Notes: generated from the letters alone by a model not told the origin. Shown: positions 34,338 to 42,356, numbered from the stretch's first letter. The stretch is DNA of 64,000 bases from Bacteroidaceae bacterium (GCA_017470425.1 JAFUYT010000004.1:50496-114495); one strand, 5' to 3'. Program-made: numbers and translations.

Positions 34338-34413
34338 GTATGATGTATGTAAATCTTCACTCTTCTTGAAAAGTAATTGCTCCCTCCCTCATAGGGAGGG
34401 CGGGGGGAGAGTC
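34273..34413. repeat. REPIN-like inverted doublet spanning the purM start
   Basis: Arms 34273-34310 and 34377-34413 are inverted copies of GACTCTCCCCCCGCCC plus an inner CCCTCCC/GGGAGGG palindrome. The purM ATG (34337) lies between; the outer end touches the lemA stop codon (TAA directly followed by GACTC). Confidence 0.9.
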
Positions 34414-34992
34414 TTAGAACTGCACTTCCGGTGCCTTCTCAGCTCCCGCCTCCGCTGCAAACGGGGTTTTCTTGTCGAAGCCGAAGATCATAGCCCAGAT
34501 GTTGTTGGGGAAGCGGCGGACGCTGACGTTGTAGGTCTGCACGGCTTCGTTGTACTGGCGACGTGCCTCGGCGATGCGGTTCTCGGTGCCTTCGAGCTGT
34601 GCCTGGAGTTCGCTGAACTGCTCGTTGGCTTTCAGGTCGGGGTAGGCTTCGGTGATGGCGAGGAGGCGTCCGAGGGCCTGGCTGACTTCGCCCTGTGCGG
34701 CCTGGTACTCAGCCAGCTTCTCGGGTGTGAGGTCGTCGGCGTTAACGGTGATCTGTGTTGCCTTGGTGCGGGCGGCCACGACGGCTTCGAGCGTCTCGCT
34801 CTCGTGGGCGGCATAGCCCTTGACGGTGTTCACAAGGTTGGGGATGAGGTCGGCGCGACGCTGGTACTGCGTCTGCACGTCGGCCCACTTCTGGGCTACT
34901 ACTTCCTCTTGTTCGACAAGTTTGTTGTAGGTGCAGCTGGTGAAAGCCATCGTTGCCAATATGGCAACTAACAATGATTTTAAAGTTTTCAT
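34414..34992 (-). CDS. lemA: LemA family lipoprotein
   Basis: 192 residues: lipoprotein-type signal (MKTLKSLLVAILATMAFTSC), then the LemA helical bundle with YNKLVEQEEVVAQKWADVQTQ, RRADLIPNLVNTVKGYA and the C-terminal YNVSVRRFPNNIWAMIFGF motif. LemA proteins are membrane-anchored with coiled-coil helices, function unclear. The TPM-domain gene directly upstream is its usual neighbour. The stop codon adjoins a REPIN-like element. Confidence 0.95.
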   Translation of the reverse strand: MKTLKSLLVAILATMAFTSCTYNKLVEQEEVVAQKWADVQTQYQRRADLIPNLVNTVKGYAAHESETLEAVVAARTKATQITVNADDLTPEKLAEYQAAQGEVSQALGRLLAITEAYPDLKANEQFSELQAQLEGTENRIAEARRQYNEAVQTYNVSVRRFPNNIWAMIFGFDKKTPFAAEAGAEKAPEVQF

Positions 34993-35001
34993 AATCTACT
35001 A

Positions 35002-35053
35002 ATTTCTAATTTCTTATTTTTCTAATTTTCTAATTTTCTAATTTTCTAATTTC
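35002..35053. repeat. AT-rich minisatellite between the TPM gene and lemA
   Basis: Tandem copies of an 8-9-bp TAATTTTC unit fill the junction; the same sequence in reverse complement appears at 48897-48932. Confidence 0.85.
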
Positions 35054-35054
35054 C

Positions 35055-36029
35055 CTAAAACCTTCCGCTGGCGCCGCCTCCCCCGAAGGAGCCGCCACCG
35101 AAGTGGCCACCGCTGAAGGAGCTGCCGCTGCCGCCGAAGAAGCTGCCGCCGAGGGCGCCGCCGGCGGCTGCTGCGCCGCCTCCGCTGTGGAGGTCTTCAT
35201 CCCAGTGGAGCTCCTTGGTGAAGTAGCAGTGGGCGCAGCGGTAGGTGTCGTGGTGCGTGCGTATGCCGAGGCGTTTGTTCTTGGTGGTGTAGCTGCTGAT
35301 TTTCTTCATCTTATGCTGATGGCAGCTGGGGCAGTAGCTTTTCTTGCGTTCGTCCAGCCAGATGCCGAGGGCGATGAGGCCGATGGCGAGCACCATCATA
35401 CCGAGGAAGACGATGAGGGCGGCGGTGTCGTCGTCGTCGTCGAAGTCCGAGGAGCCCACGAGCGACGGGTCGCCATCGACGTAGCGCGTGATGGCGCGTA
35501 CGGTGGCGAGCATCGCCTCGTCCCAGTCGCCCTCGCGGAGGGCGGGCAGCATCTGGCGGTTCTCGATGCGCTTGCAGATGGCGTCGGGCAGCGTGCCTTC
35601 GAGGCCGCGGCCGGTGAGGATGGTGTAGGCGCGGTCGCCGGTGGAGAGGAGGATGATGAGCCCCGTGTTCTGCTCCTTGGAGCCGATGCCGTACTTGCGG
35701 CCGAGGGCCATGCAGAAGTCATACGTCTCGCCGCCCTCCACGCGTTCTACGACGGCGAGGACGGTCTGCACGCCGTGTGCCGCCTCCATCTCTCCGAGCC
35801 ACAGGTTCAGGGAATCGACGGCCGTCTGGGAGAGGAGACCGTCGGGGTTGGAGACGTACTTCGTCTTGTCCTGGAGGTAGGGGATGGGCAGGTTGTCGGG
35901 GGTGTAGGTGGCGGCGCGGCAGATTGTTGGAAATAATAAATATGAAATAATAAATAAGAAATAATAAATGGTAGAGGAAAGGAATGTGCTTCCCTTTCCG
36001 CTGGCTTTGTGAGATAGCTTTGTTTTCAT
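35055..36029 (-). CDS. TPM-domain (YgcG-like) membrane protein with zinc-ribbon and Gly/Ser-rich tail
   Basis: 324 residues from MKTKLSHKASG. Signal peptide (h-region FLFIISYLLF), TPM domain about 45-190 (YVSNPDGLLSQTAVDSLN, YGIGSKEQNTGLIILLS, TILTGRGLEGTLPD), one transmembrane helix (TAALIVFLGMMVLAIGLIALG, about 205-225), a CPSC...CAHC zinc-ribbon-like pair and a GGGSFGGGGASGRF tail. TPM proteins pair with LemA, encoded next, and are linked to membrane protein turnover or stress. The h-region is encoded by three copies of a 14-bp repeat whose reverse complement forms the nine-copy array in the leader. An ATG at 36044 lies inside that array. Confidence 0.9.
   Translation of the reverse strand: MKTKLSHKASGKGSTFLSSTIYYFLFIISYLLFPTICRAATYTPDNLPIPYLQDKTKYVSNPDGLLSQTAVDSLNLWLGEMEAAHGVQTVLAVVERVEGGETYDFCMALGRKYGIGSKEQNTGLIILLSTGDRAYTILTGRGLEGTLPDAICKRIENRQMLPALREGDWDEAMLATVRAITRYVDGDPSLVGSSDFDDDDDTAALIVFLGMMVLAIGLIALGIWLDERKKSYCPSCHQHKMKKISSYTTKNKRLGIRTHHDTYRCAHCYFTKELHWDEDLHSGGGAAAAGGALGGSFFGGSGSSFSGGHFGGGSFGGGGASGRF
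35931..35972 (-). repeat. 14-bp repeats encoding the TPM protein signal peptide
   Basis: On the coding strand, three copies of TTTATTATTTCTTA or close variants, giving YYFLFIISYLLF. They are inverted relative to the 36037-36162 array. Confidence 0.88.
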
Positions 36030-36036
36030 GTTATTA

Positions 36037-36162
36037 TTTATCATTTCTTATTTATCATTTCTTATTTATCATTTCTTATTTATCATTTCTTATTTATCAT
36101 TTCTTATTTATCATTTCTTATTTATCATTTCTTATTTATCATTTCTTATTTATCATTTCTTA
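36037..36162. repeat. 14-bp minisatellite, nine identical copies
   Basis: TTTATCATTTCTTA repeated nine times without a mismatch, just upstream of the TPM gene start. The transcript copies can pair, with one G-U, with the signal-peptide repeats. Identity of the units suggests recent expansion. Confidence 0.97.
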
Positions 36163-36180
36163 TTTATTATTTATCATTTG

Positions 36181-37116
36181 TCATTCTGATTCCTCCGTCC
36201 AGAAGTTCCAGCTGGCGAGGGCTTGGAGGTGCAGCATCTCGAGGCCGTTCTTGACGGTGGCGCCGTGCTCGCGGCCGCGCTTCATGAAGAGGGTCTCCTC
36301 GGGGTTATAGACGAGGTCGTAGAGGAGGTGGCGGGGGGTGAGGGCCTCATAGGGGATGGCGGGGCAGGTATCGACCTTCGGGTACATGCCGAGCGGCGAG
36401 CAGTTGACGATGACGGTGTAGTCGGCGAGGAGGGCGGGAGTGAGGGCGGAGTAGGAGAGGGGGGGGAACTCGGCGACACAGTCGCCGAGCACCGGACACG
36501 CCGCGGGGGAGCCTGTTCTGCTGACGTAGCGCCACTGGAGGCCGAGCTTCTCGAGGCCGCGGCAGATGGCTTTGGAGGCGCCGCCGGTGCCGAGGACGAG
36601 GGCGCGGCGGTGGTGGGGCTGCAGGAGGGGGCGGATGCTGTCCATGAAGCCGATGATGTCGGAGTTGTAGCCTTTGAGGTAAGGCCCCTCTCCCCGCTCC
36701 CCCCGTGTGGGGGAGAGCCTCGTTTCCGCTTGTAAATATTTAGCCTCAGAAGTCCTCCCCCCCACGGGGGGAGTTAGAGAGGGGTTAGGGCAAACCTTCA
36801 CCACATTCACGGCGCCGATGGCGCGGGCTTCGTCGGAGAGGGCGTCGAGGTAGGGGATGACAGCCTGCTTGTAGGGGATGGTGACGTTGAAGCCGCGCAG
36901 GGCGGGGTGGTCGGCGAGGACTTGGGGCAGCTGCTCGATGCTGGGCAGCTCGAAGTTGAGGTACTCGGCATCGATGCCTTCCTCGGCGAACTTATTATTA
37001 AAGAACGCGCGCGAGAAGCTGTGGCCGAGGGGGTAGCCGAGGAGACCGAAGACTCTCCCCCCGCCCTCCTTATGAGGGAGGGAGTGGTTACTATTGCTGT
37101 GCGCTGGCTTTGTCAT
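36181..37116 (-). CDS. aroE: Shikimate dehydrogenase with three repeat-derived insertions
   Basis: Reduces dehydroshikimate with NADPH. Motifs: GLLGYPLGHSFS (about 23-35), NVTIPYK with catalytic Lys (about 77-83), GAVNVVK, GYNSDIIGF with Asp, LGTGGASKA (NADP loop), VNCSPLGMYP and NGLEMLHLQA. 311 residues against about 248 in Bacteroides. Additions: N-terminal HSLPHKEGGGR (element arm; no Met before the core), about 34 residues ([11 protein letters not shown] ... SPTRGERGEG) between VNVVKV and YLKGYNSD, and SPAACPVLGDCVAEFPP after the VSRTG strand. The second site is a surface loop joining substrate domain strands. Follows ubiE/menG in the cluster. Confidence 0.94.
   Translation of the reverse strand: MTKPAHSNSNHSLPHKEGGGRVFGLLGYPLGHSFSRAFFNNKFAEEGIDAEYLNFELPSIEQLPQVLADHPALRGFNVTIPYKQAVIPYLDALSDEARAIGAVNVVKVCPNPSLTPPVGGRTSEAKYLQAETRLSPTRGERGEGPYLKGYNSDIIGFMDSIRPLLQPHHRRALVLGTGGASKAICRGLEKLGLQWRYVSRTGSPAACPVLGDCVAEFPPLSYSALTPALLADYTVIVNCSPLGMYPKVDTCPAIPYEALTPRHLLYDLVYNPEETLFMKRGREHGATVKNGLEMLHLQALASWNFWTEESE
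36469..36504 (-). repeat. Family C palindromic mini-element inside aroE
   Basis: Hairpin GGCGACTGTGTCGCC within GCGGCGTGTCCGGTGC...; translated CPVLGDCVAE. Closest to the miaA copy (about 30 of 36 bases). Confidence 0.8.
36685..36784 (-). repeat. REPIN-like inverted doublet inside aroE
   Basis: CCCCTCTCCCCGCTCCCC... left arm and ...GGGGAGTTAGAGAGGGG right arm, as in pyrF and truA; middle part TTTCCGCTTGTAAATATT is unique. Read through as [11 protein letters not shown] to SPTRGERGEG. Confidence 0.87.
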
Positions 37117-37244
37117 GGGGTCCTATTTTGGAATGGCTATTTATTTTGCAATGTTTTCAATTCTTGATTGGTATTCACTCCCTCCCTACCGCTCGGCCCG
37201 AAGGGACGCTTGACACTTCAAGAAGGGAGGGCGGGGGGAGGGTC
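37051..37244. repeat. REPIN-like inverted doublet spanning the aroE start
   Basis: Arms 37051-37090 and 37176-37244 are inverted; the right arm has an extra 32-bp hairpin (GCTCGGCCCGAAGGGACG) in its loop, also seen at 58741. The aroE ATG (37116) is inside; the ubiE/menG stop is 3 bp from the other end. Confidence 0.87.
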
Positions 37245-37246
37245 TG

Positions 37247-37957
37247 CTATTTGGTGGCCAGATACATGGTTGATAGCCCGAAGGTGAAGCGCTTGAAACG
37301 GACGTCGCTGAAGCCGCAGTGGCGGAGGAGGGGGACGAGGCGCTCGGCTTGGGGGAAGGCTTCCATCGAGCGGGGGAGGTAGGTGTAGGCGCTGTCGTCG
37401 TGGCTGACGAGGCGTCCGATGACGGACATGATGACCTTGGAGTAGATCCAGAAGAGCTGCTTCATGGGGAAGCGGGGTGGGGTGGTGAGCTCCACGAGCA
37501 TCAGGTGGCCGCCGGGCTTGAGGACGCGGCACATCTCGGAGAGGCCTGCTTCGAGGTCGGCGAAGTTGCGGGCGCCGTAGGCGACGGTGACGGCGTCGAA
37601 GGTGCCGCGGTCGAAGGAGAGGGCTGTGCTGTCGTCCTTCATGAAGTAGATGACGTGGTCGAGGCCTGCGGCCTTGACCTTCTCGCGGCCTACGTCCATC
37701 ATCCCCTCGCTGATATCGACGCCGATGATGCGGTCGGGGTCGAGGCGCTGCGCGGCGAGGATGGCGAAGTCGCCGGTGCCCGTGGCGATGTCGAGGATCG
37801 TCTGCGGGGCGAAGGGCTTCAGGGCGTCAATGGCCTCACGGCGCCAGCGGCGGTCGATGCCGAGGGAGAGGGTGTGGTTGAGGCGGTCGTAGGTGGGGGC
37901 GATGTGGTTGAACATCGTCTCCACCTGTTCGCGCTTGGGGGTTATCGGCTTAGCCAT
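37247..37957 (-). CDS. ubiE: Demethylmenaquinone methyltransferase
   Basis: SAM-dependent C-methylation of demethylmenaquinone, the last step of menaquinone synthesis. 236 residues with the UbiE/MenG signatures: [18 protein letters not shown] (about 23-40), the SAM loop [35 protein letters not shown] and [21 protein letters not shown]. The start overlaps the purC end by 16 bp, so translation is probably coupled. No inserted element is present in this gene, though one begins 3 bp after its stop. Confidence 0.95.
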   Translation of the reverse strand: MAKPITPKREQVETMFNHIAPTYDRLNHTLSLGIDRRWRREAIDALKPFAPQTILDIATGTGDFAILAAQRLDPDRIIGVDISEGMMDVGREKVKAAGLDHVIYFMKDDSTALSFDRGTFDAVTVAYGARNFADLEAGLSEMCRVLKPGGHLMLVELTTPPRFPMKQLFWIYSKVIMSVIGRLVSHDDSAYTYLPRSMEAFPQAERLVPLLRHCGFSDVRFKRFTFGLSTMYLATK

Positions 37958-39138
37958 GCCTTGACATTATTCTCGATGCGGGCGGCGAGGTCGGCGGACG
38001 AACCGCCGACAACGGGGCTCTCGGGGGAGGAGGGGGACTCGGCGATAGAATCGCCGAGCGCTGTCGGGGAGGTGGAAGGGCTCTCGGGGGCGGAAGGGCT
38101 CTCGGGGGAGGCGGAAGGGCTCTCGGGGGCGGAAGGGCTCTCGGGGGAGGCGGAAGGGCTCTCAGGGGCTGAAGCGGAGGGGCTTCCGGAGGGGATGGCG
38201 GGGCGCTGGAAGGGGTGGCCGGTGATGTGCTCGTAGAGCTCGATGTAGCGGTCGCTGATGCTGCGGACGAAGTCGTCGGTGAGCTCGGGCATCACGTCGC
38301 CGGGGCGGTTCATGAAGTTGTGGTCGATGAGCCACTGGCGCACGAACTCCTTGGAGAGCTGGCGCTGGGGCTGTCCGGCGGCGAAGCGCTCCTCGTAGCC
38401 GTCGGCGTAGAAGTAGCGGCTGGAGTCGGGGGTGTGGATCTCGTCGATGAGGATGACCTTGCCGTCGCGCTTGCCGAACTCATACTTGGTATCCACGAGG
38501 ATGAGACCCTTCTGGGCGGCGATCTCGGTGCCGCGCTGGAAGAGGGCGCGGGTGTAGCGCTCCATCACCTCGTAGTCCTCGGCGCTGACGATGCCCTGGC
38601 GGATGATCTCCTCGCGGGAGATGTTCTCGTCGTGGCCTTCGTCGGCTTTGGTGGTGGGGGTGATGATGGGCTCCGGGAAGCGCTCGTTCTCGCGCATCCC
38701 GTCGGGGAGGCGGACGCCGCAGAGCTCACGGCAGCCGGCTTTGTACTCGCGCCAGGCGGAACCTGTGAGGTAGCCGCGGATGATCATCTCCACGCGGAAG
38801 CCTTCGGCCTTGAGGCCTACGGTGACCATCGGGTCGGGGGTGGCGAGCTTCCAGTTGGGAACGATGTCGGCGGTGGCGTCGAGGAAGGAGGCGGCGATCT
38901 GGTTCAGCACCTGTCCCTTGAAGGGGATGCCCTTGGGGAGGACGACGTCGAAGGCGGAGATGCGGTCGGTGGCGACCATCACGAGGAGGTCGCCGAGGTC
39001 ATAGACGTCGCGCACTTTGCCGTGATAGACGCTTTTCTGTCCCTTGAAATGGAAATCTGTCTGGGTGAGAGCGGACTCTCCCCCCGCCCTCCCTATAAGG
39101 GAGGGAGCGGTTACTCCTGAGGATTGCTTTTCACTCAT
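37942..39138 (-). CDS. purC: SAICAR synthetase with repeat-derived N-terminus and low-complexity C-terminal region
   Basis: Joins aspartate to CAIR in purine synthesis. Core (about 28-315): [84 protein letters not shown]. The N-terminus reads [12 protein letters not shown] from a REPIN arm, again with no Met before the core. Near the C-terminus about 65 residues of [13 protein letters not shown] repeats and a family C element ([10 protein letters not shown]) separate the core from the conserved-looking end [16 protein letters not shown]. Total 398 versus about 315 in relatives. Follows phoH, overlaps ubiE. Confidence 0.94.
   Translation of the reverse strand: MSEKQSSGVTAPSLIGRAGGESALTQTDFHFKGQKSVYHGKVRDVYDLGDLLVMVATDRISAFDVVLPKGIPFKGQVLNQIAASFLDATADIVPNWKLATPDPMVTVGLKAEGFRVEMIIRGYLTGSAWREYKAGCRELCGVRLPDGMRENERFPEPIITPTTKADEGHDENISREEIIRQGIVSAEDYEVMERYTRALFQRGTEIAAQKGLILVDTKYEFGKRDGKVILIDEIHTPDSSRYFYADGYEERFAAGQPQRQLSKEFVRQWLIDHNFMNRPGDVMPELTDDFVRSISDRYIELYEHITGHPFQRPAIPSGSPSASAPESPSASPESPSAPESPSASPESPSAPESPSTSPTALGDSIAESPSSPESPVVGGSSADLAARIENNVKAWLSR
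38038..38175 (-). repeat. Family C element and 18/21-bp coding repeats near the purC 3' end
   Basis: A CTCGGCGAT/ATCGCCGAG hairpin (38038-38058) with CGCTGTCGGGG tail, then about six copies of GGAAGGGCTCTCGGGGG-type units of 18 or 21 bp. All preserve frame. Confidence 0.87.
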
Positions 39139-39240
39139 AGTAGTTCGGTCTTTATTTGTTGGTTATATGTTTCAATGAATCACTTACACTTCTTGATGGG
39201 TGACTGCTCCCTCCCTTTTGGGGAGGGTGGGGGGAGAGTC
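39074..39240. repeat. REPIN-like inverted doublet spanning the purC start and phoH end
   Basis: 167 bp; arms 39074-39112 and 39200-39240 are inverted repeats of GACTCTCCCCCC(G/A)CCC with inner palindrome. The right arm is translated as the phoH C-terminus (SPPTLPKREGAV), the left as the purC N-terminus; the purC ATG is inside. Confidence 0.9.
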
Positions 39241-40176
39241 TTGGGCCTTTATTTTCTCGTAGGCCTCCACAATGCGCGTCACCAGCTTATGCCGCACGAT
39301 GTCCTTCTGGGTCATCTCGATGCGGGCGATGCCTTCGACGTCGCGGAGGATGTCGAGGGCGTCGCGGAGGCCGCTGCGCTGCGAGGGGGGCAGGTCGATC
39401 TGCGTGAGGTCGCCGGTGATGATCATCTTGGTGTTCATGCCCATGCGGGTGAGGAACATCTTGATTTGTGCGGGCGTGGTGTTCTGCGCCTCATCGAGGA
39501 TGACGACGGCATCGTTCAGGGTGCGGCCGCGCATGAAGGCGAGGGGCGCAATCTGGATGATGTTCTGCTCCATCATCTCGTTCAGCTTCTGCCGCGGTAT
39601 CATGTCCTCGAGGGCGTCGTAGAGTGGCTGGAGGTAGGGGTCGATTTTCTCCTTCATGTCGCCGGGCAGGAATCCCAGCTTCTCGCCCGCTTCCACGGCG
39701 GGTCTGCTGAGGATGATGCGGCGCACCTCCTTGTTCTTCATGGCGCGCACGGCGAGGGCGATGCTCGTGTAGGTCTTGCCGGAGCCTGCGGGGCCGATGG
39801 CGAAGACCATGTCGTGGTGCTCGAAGGCATCGACGAGGCGCTGCTGGTTCACGCTGCGGGCGGTGATGGGCTTTCCGGTGACGCTGAAGACGATGGCGCC
39901 GCTGATGCCGTCGCGCTGTGTGCGCTCGCCGCGCACGATATGGATAATGTCCTCTTCGCCGAGGCTGTTGTACTTGGCGCAGTGCGCCTGGAGCTTCTCG
40001 ATGTTCTCTTCGAAGGCGCACAGCTCTTCCTCGTCGCCCATCACCTTGATGACGTTGCCGCGGGCTACGATGCGCAGTTTGGGGTGTAGCGCCTTGATCA
40101 TCTGCATGTTGGTGTTGTTGACACCGTAGAAGATGACGGGGTCTGCTTCCTCCAGGATGAAGTGTTTCTCGGTCAT
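39184..40176 (-). CDS. phoH: PhoH-family ATPase
   Basis: 330 residues from MTEKHFILEEADPVIFYG; an ATG 54 bp upstream falls before the -7 box. N-terminal KH-like domain (VIKVMGDEEELCAFEENI), then the PhoH ATPase with Walker A GPAGSGKTYTS (about 132-142), SRPAVEAGEKLGFLPGD and Walker B VVILDEAQNTTP (about 230). PhoH-like proteins are RNA-binding ATPases linked to rRNA maturation or stress. The last 15-20 residues come from a REPIN arm. First gene of phoH-purC-ubiE-aroE. Confidence 0.94.
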   Translation of the reverse strand: MTEKHFILEEADPVIFYGVNNTNMQMIKALHPKLRIVARGNVIKVMGDEEELCAFEENIEKLQAHCAKYNSLGEEDIIHIVRGERTQRDGISGAIVFSVTGKPITARSVNQQRLVDAFEHHDMVFAIGPAGSGKTYTSIALAVRAMKNKEVRRIILSRPAVEAGEKLGFLPGDMKEKIDPYLQPLYDALEDMIPRQKLNEMMEQNIIQIAPLAFMRGRTLNDAVVILDEAQNTTPAQIKMFLTRMGMNTKMIITGDLTQIDLPPSQRSGLRDALDILRDVEGIARIEMTQKDIVRHKLVTRIVEAYEKIKAQDSPPTLPKREGAVTHQEV

Positions 40177-40195
40177 TCGATCTGTTTTTCGGGTG

Positions 40196-40203
40196 CAAAA
40201 ATA
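40196..40203 (-). promoter_or_regulatory. -7 box of phoH
   Basis: TATTTTTG on the minus strand, 20 bp before the phoH ATG. Confidence 0.5.
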
Positions 40204-40246
40204 ATGAAAACCTACGAAAGATAGGTGCAATTCGCGAAATTTGTTT

Positions 40247-40254
40247 TATCTTTG
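40247..40254 (+). promoter_or_regulatory. -7 box of the DUF5715 gene
   Basis: TATCTTTG, 22 bp before the ATG at 40276; no clear TTTG at -33. Divergent to phoH. Confidence 0.5.
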
Positions 40255-40275
40255 CAACGCTTTTTACGAGATTAC

Positions 40276-41151
40276 ATGTTGAAACTGCCGAAAAAGGACC
40301 TTTTTGTGAAGGCTGTCGTCGCTGTGGTGGCGTTGCTCTTCATCATCCGCCTCTGCTTCCCGGTCATGGGAGACGGGGCTACTGCTCGCGGCGAGGCCGC
40401 GGCACAGGATAGCGTGGCAGCGCCCTTGCGGGAAGCTGCCGTTCAAGAACCCGTAGCAGAGGAGGCCGCCGCAGAGGAGGCCGCTGCTCAAGATAGTGTA
40501 TATAGCGCTGCCGGCAGTGCCCGGCAGAGCGTGCTGCCGCATCTGGCGTTCAGTGCTCCGAGCTTCGACTTCAGCCGTCGCCACCGCATCCGCGGCGTTG
40601 TCTCTTACCGCGCCGCCTTCCCGGACGTGCAGGATGTCCAGTTCCCCGCCGCCGTGGCGAACGGCGTGCCGCCCGTGGCGAACCGCGCGGAGGCCGAGGG
40701 CCGCAAGAGGGATCTCCTCTTCGTGGGGGTGAACCCCTACTACGAGATGGACCCCGGCATGAACCGCAGCATCCCGTACCTGGTGCCGAAGGCCAGCCTG
40801 CTGCTACAGCACATCGGCCGCCGCTTCCTCGATTCGCTGGCGGTGAAGGGTGTGCCACTGCACAAAATCATCGTCACCAGCGTCCTGCGCACCGAGGACG
40901 ACGTGCGGCGCCTGAAGCGCGTGAACGGCAACGTCTCCGAGCAGAGCTGTCATCGCTTCGGCACGACGTTCGACATCTCCTACAACCGCTACCACACCGT
41001 CTGCCCGCCCGACGACCCGCAGCGGCGCGCTGTGCGCAGTGATTCGCTGAAGTACATCCTCTGTGAGGTACTGCGCGATGCGCGTCAGGAAGGGCGCTGC
41101 TACGTGAAGTACGAGGTGAAGCAGGGGTGCTTCCATGTGACGGTGAGGTGA
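40276..41151 (+). CDS. DUF5715-family protein, membrane-anchored, peptidase M15-like pattern
   Basis: 291 residues. One N-terminal transmembrane segment (VKAVVAVVALLFIIRLCFPV, about 10-29), an Ala/Glu-rich linker (EPVAEEAAAEEAAAQDS) and a periplasmic domain. The pattern SVLRTEDDVRRL...SEQSCHRFGTTFDISY (about 205-245) resembles the SxHxxGxAxD zinc site of M15 D-Ala-D-Ala peptidases, with GTTFD in place of GxAxD. Ends CFHVTVR, where relatives keep a His ligand. A peptidoglycan role is plausible, not proven. The 7-bp repeat array begins at its stop codon. Confidence 0.82.
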   Translation: MLKLPKKDLFVKAVVAVVALLFIIRLCFPVMGDGATARGEAAAQDSVAAPLREAAVQEPVAEEAAAEEAAAQDSVYSAAGSARQSVLPHLAFSAPSFDFSRRHRIRGVVSYRAAFPDVQDVQFPAAVANGVPPVANRAEAEGRKRDLLFVGVNPYYEMDPGMNRSIPYLVPKASLLLQHIGRRFLDSLAVKGVPLHKIIVTSVLRTEDDVRRLKRVNGNVSEQSCHRFGTTFDISYNRYHTVCPPDDPQRRAVRSDSLKYILCEVLRDARQEGRCYVKYEVKQGCFHVTVR

Positions 41152-41221
41152 GAGTTGAGAGTTGACAGTTGAGAGTTGACAGTTGAGAGTTGACAGTTGA
41201 CAGTTGACAGTTGAGAGTTGA
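41152..41221. repeat. 7-bp minisatellite, ten copies
   Basis: GAGTTGA/CAGTTGA repeated ten times directly after the DUF5715 stop. The same unit in reverse complement occurs at 48935-48958 and a start of it at 63989-64000. Confidence 0.95.
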
Positions 41222-41247
41222 CAGGTGATTTGTTAATGAAGTTAAAA

Positions 41248-41281
41248 AAACCGCGGAGGGGCGTAAACCCTTTCGCGGTTT
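41248..41281 (+). terminator. Terminator-like hairpin after the DUF5715 gene
   Basis: AAACCGCG/CGCGGTTT with inner AGGG/CCCT, preceded by an A-run. It may end the DUF5715 transcript or sit in the leader of the next gene. Confidence 0.6.
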
Positions 41282-41364
41282 CTCTGTCGTAGAACCAGAG
41301 CAACAGAGAAAAAGCAACAGAGAAAAGAATCTAAATCATTCACACATTAAACAATCCCAACACG

Positions 41365-41952
41365 ATGAAAAAGTCAATTTTCACACTCGCGCTTGCCGCC
41401 ATGCTGATCGGCAGCGTCAACAACACAAACGCACAAGATAATAACGGTCGTGAAGGCCGCCGTGCAGACATGCAAGCCCGCCAGACGGAGCGTCTGGTCA
41501 AGTCGCTGAAGCTCACCGACGAGCAGAAGGCGAAGTTCGAACCCCTCTATCTGGACTACCAGAAGGAGCTCGGCGCCCTGCGCCCGCAGCGCCAGAAAGT
41601 CGATGGACAGACTGGCGCCAGCGCCCAGGAACAGTCTGGCAAGAAGGCGAAGGAAGAGCTGACCGACGCCGTTGCCACGGCTCGTCTGCAGGAGCAGTTC
41701 GACCGTCAGGCCAAGGAGATTGAGCTGTCGCAGCAGCGTCTGGACATCCAGAAGAAGTACTGCGCCGAGTTTTCCGCTTTCCTCACGCCCCAGCAGCTCC
41801 TCAAGGTGTTCCAGCCGCAGGAACAGCAGAACCGTCAGCGTATGCAGCAGGGCGGTCGTGGCGGCCAGGGTGGTCCTCGCGGCGGCATGGGCGGTGGCCG
41901 TGGCGGCTTCGGCGGTGGCCCGCAGGGCGGCTTCGGCGGCTCCGATTTCTGA
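41365..41952 (+). CDS. Spy/CpxP-like periplasmic protein with Gly-rich tail
   Basis: 195 residues: signal peptide (MKKSIFTLALAAMLIGSVNNTNAQ), a helical LTxEQ-type domain (VKSLKLTDEQKAKFEPLYLDY, about 45-65; FLTPQQLLKVFQP, about 142-154) typical of Spy/CpxP chaperones or metal-resistance relatives, and a C-terminal 35 residues of Gly/Arg/Gln repeats (GGRGGQGGPRGGMGGG). It may bind unfolded envelope proteins. Possible leader starts at the hairpin 84 bp upstream. Followed by an unusual 22-bp palindromic array. Confidence 0.8.
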   Translation: MKKSIFTLALAAMLIGSVNNTNAQDNNGREGRRADMQARQTERLVKSLKLTDEQKAKFEPLYLDYQKELGALRPQRQKVDGQTGASAQEQSGKKAKEELTDAVATARLQEQFDRQAKEIELSQQRLDIQKKYCAEFSAFLTPQQLLKVFQPQEQQNRQRMQQGGRGGQGGPRGGMGGGRGGFGGGPQGGFGGSDF

Positions 41953-42081
41953 TGCAGCGCGCTGCATGATGCAAGGATGCGTCCTTTCTCGTGGAAGGAT
42001 GCATCCTTGTTGCGTGAAGGATGCGTCCTTGTTGCGTGAAGGATGCGTCCTTGTTGCGTGAAGGATGCATCCTTTTTCGGT
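41952..42081. repeat. 22-bp tandem array, five copies, each with a 14-bp palindrome
   Basis: Starts with palindrome ATGCAGCGCGCTGCAT (41952-41967), then units at 41972, 41994, 42016, 42038 and 42060 with AAGGATGCATCCTT or AAGGATGCGTCCTT plus an 8-bp spacer. Lies directly after the Spy-like gene stop. Confidence 0.95.
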
Positions 42082-42325
42082 GTCATGCAGTGTGTGTACC
42101 AATGGGGATGTATCCACTAAAGGGATACAGGGGGGTGTGTCTTAACTTCCGGGAGCTTACAGCTGCACAGTTGTCCTTATCCTGCGCCTTGGTTGTAGGC
42201 GCAAGGGTAGAACAGGACAGGTGTGCAGTGTCGCGATCTCCCCGGCATCTGGGAGGACGGAGTCGTATGCAGGGAATCAGATAGAAGTGAAAAAAGGCGA
42301 AATGCAAAAAGAGTGACGTTTTTAT
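42082..42325. other. Non-coding gap before the OB-fold protein gene
   Basis: Apart from a decayed extension of the 22-bp array (GGATGTATCC near 42106) and a small TGCGCC/GGCGCA hairpin near 42182 I see nothing definite. An open frame runs through it from 42223 but continues into the real gene start at 42388. Confidence 0.5.
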
Positions 42326-42356
42326 TTTGCAGTTCGGAAAAGTCGCCGTATCTTTG
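42326..42356 (+). promoter_or_regulatory. Promoter of the OB-fold/T9SS-tail protein gene
   Basis: TTTG (42326-42329), 19-bp spacer, TATCTTTG (42349-42356): full Bacteroidetes consensus, 31 bp before the ATG. Confidence 0.85.
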
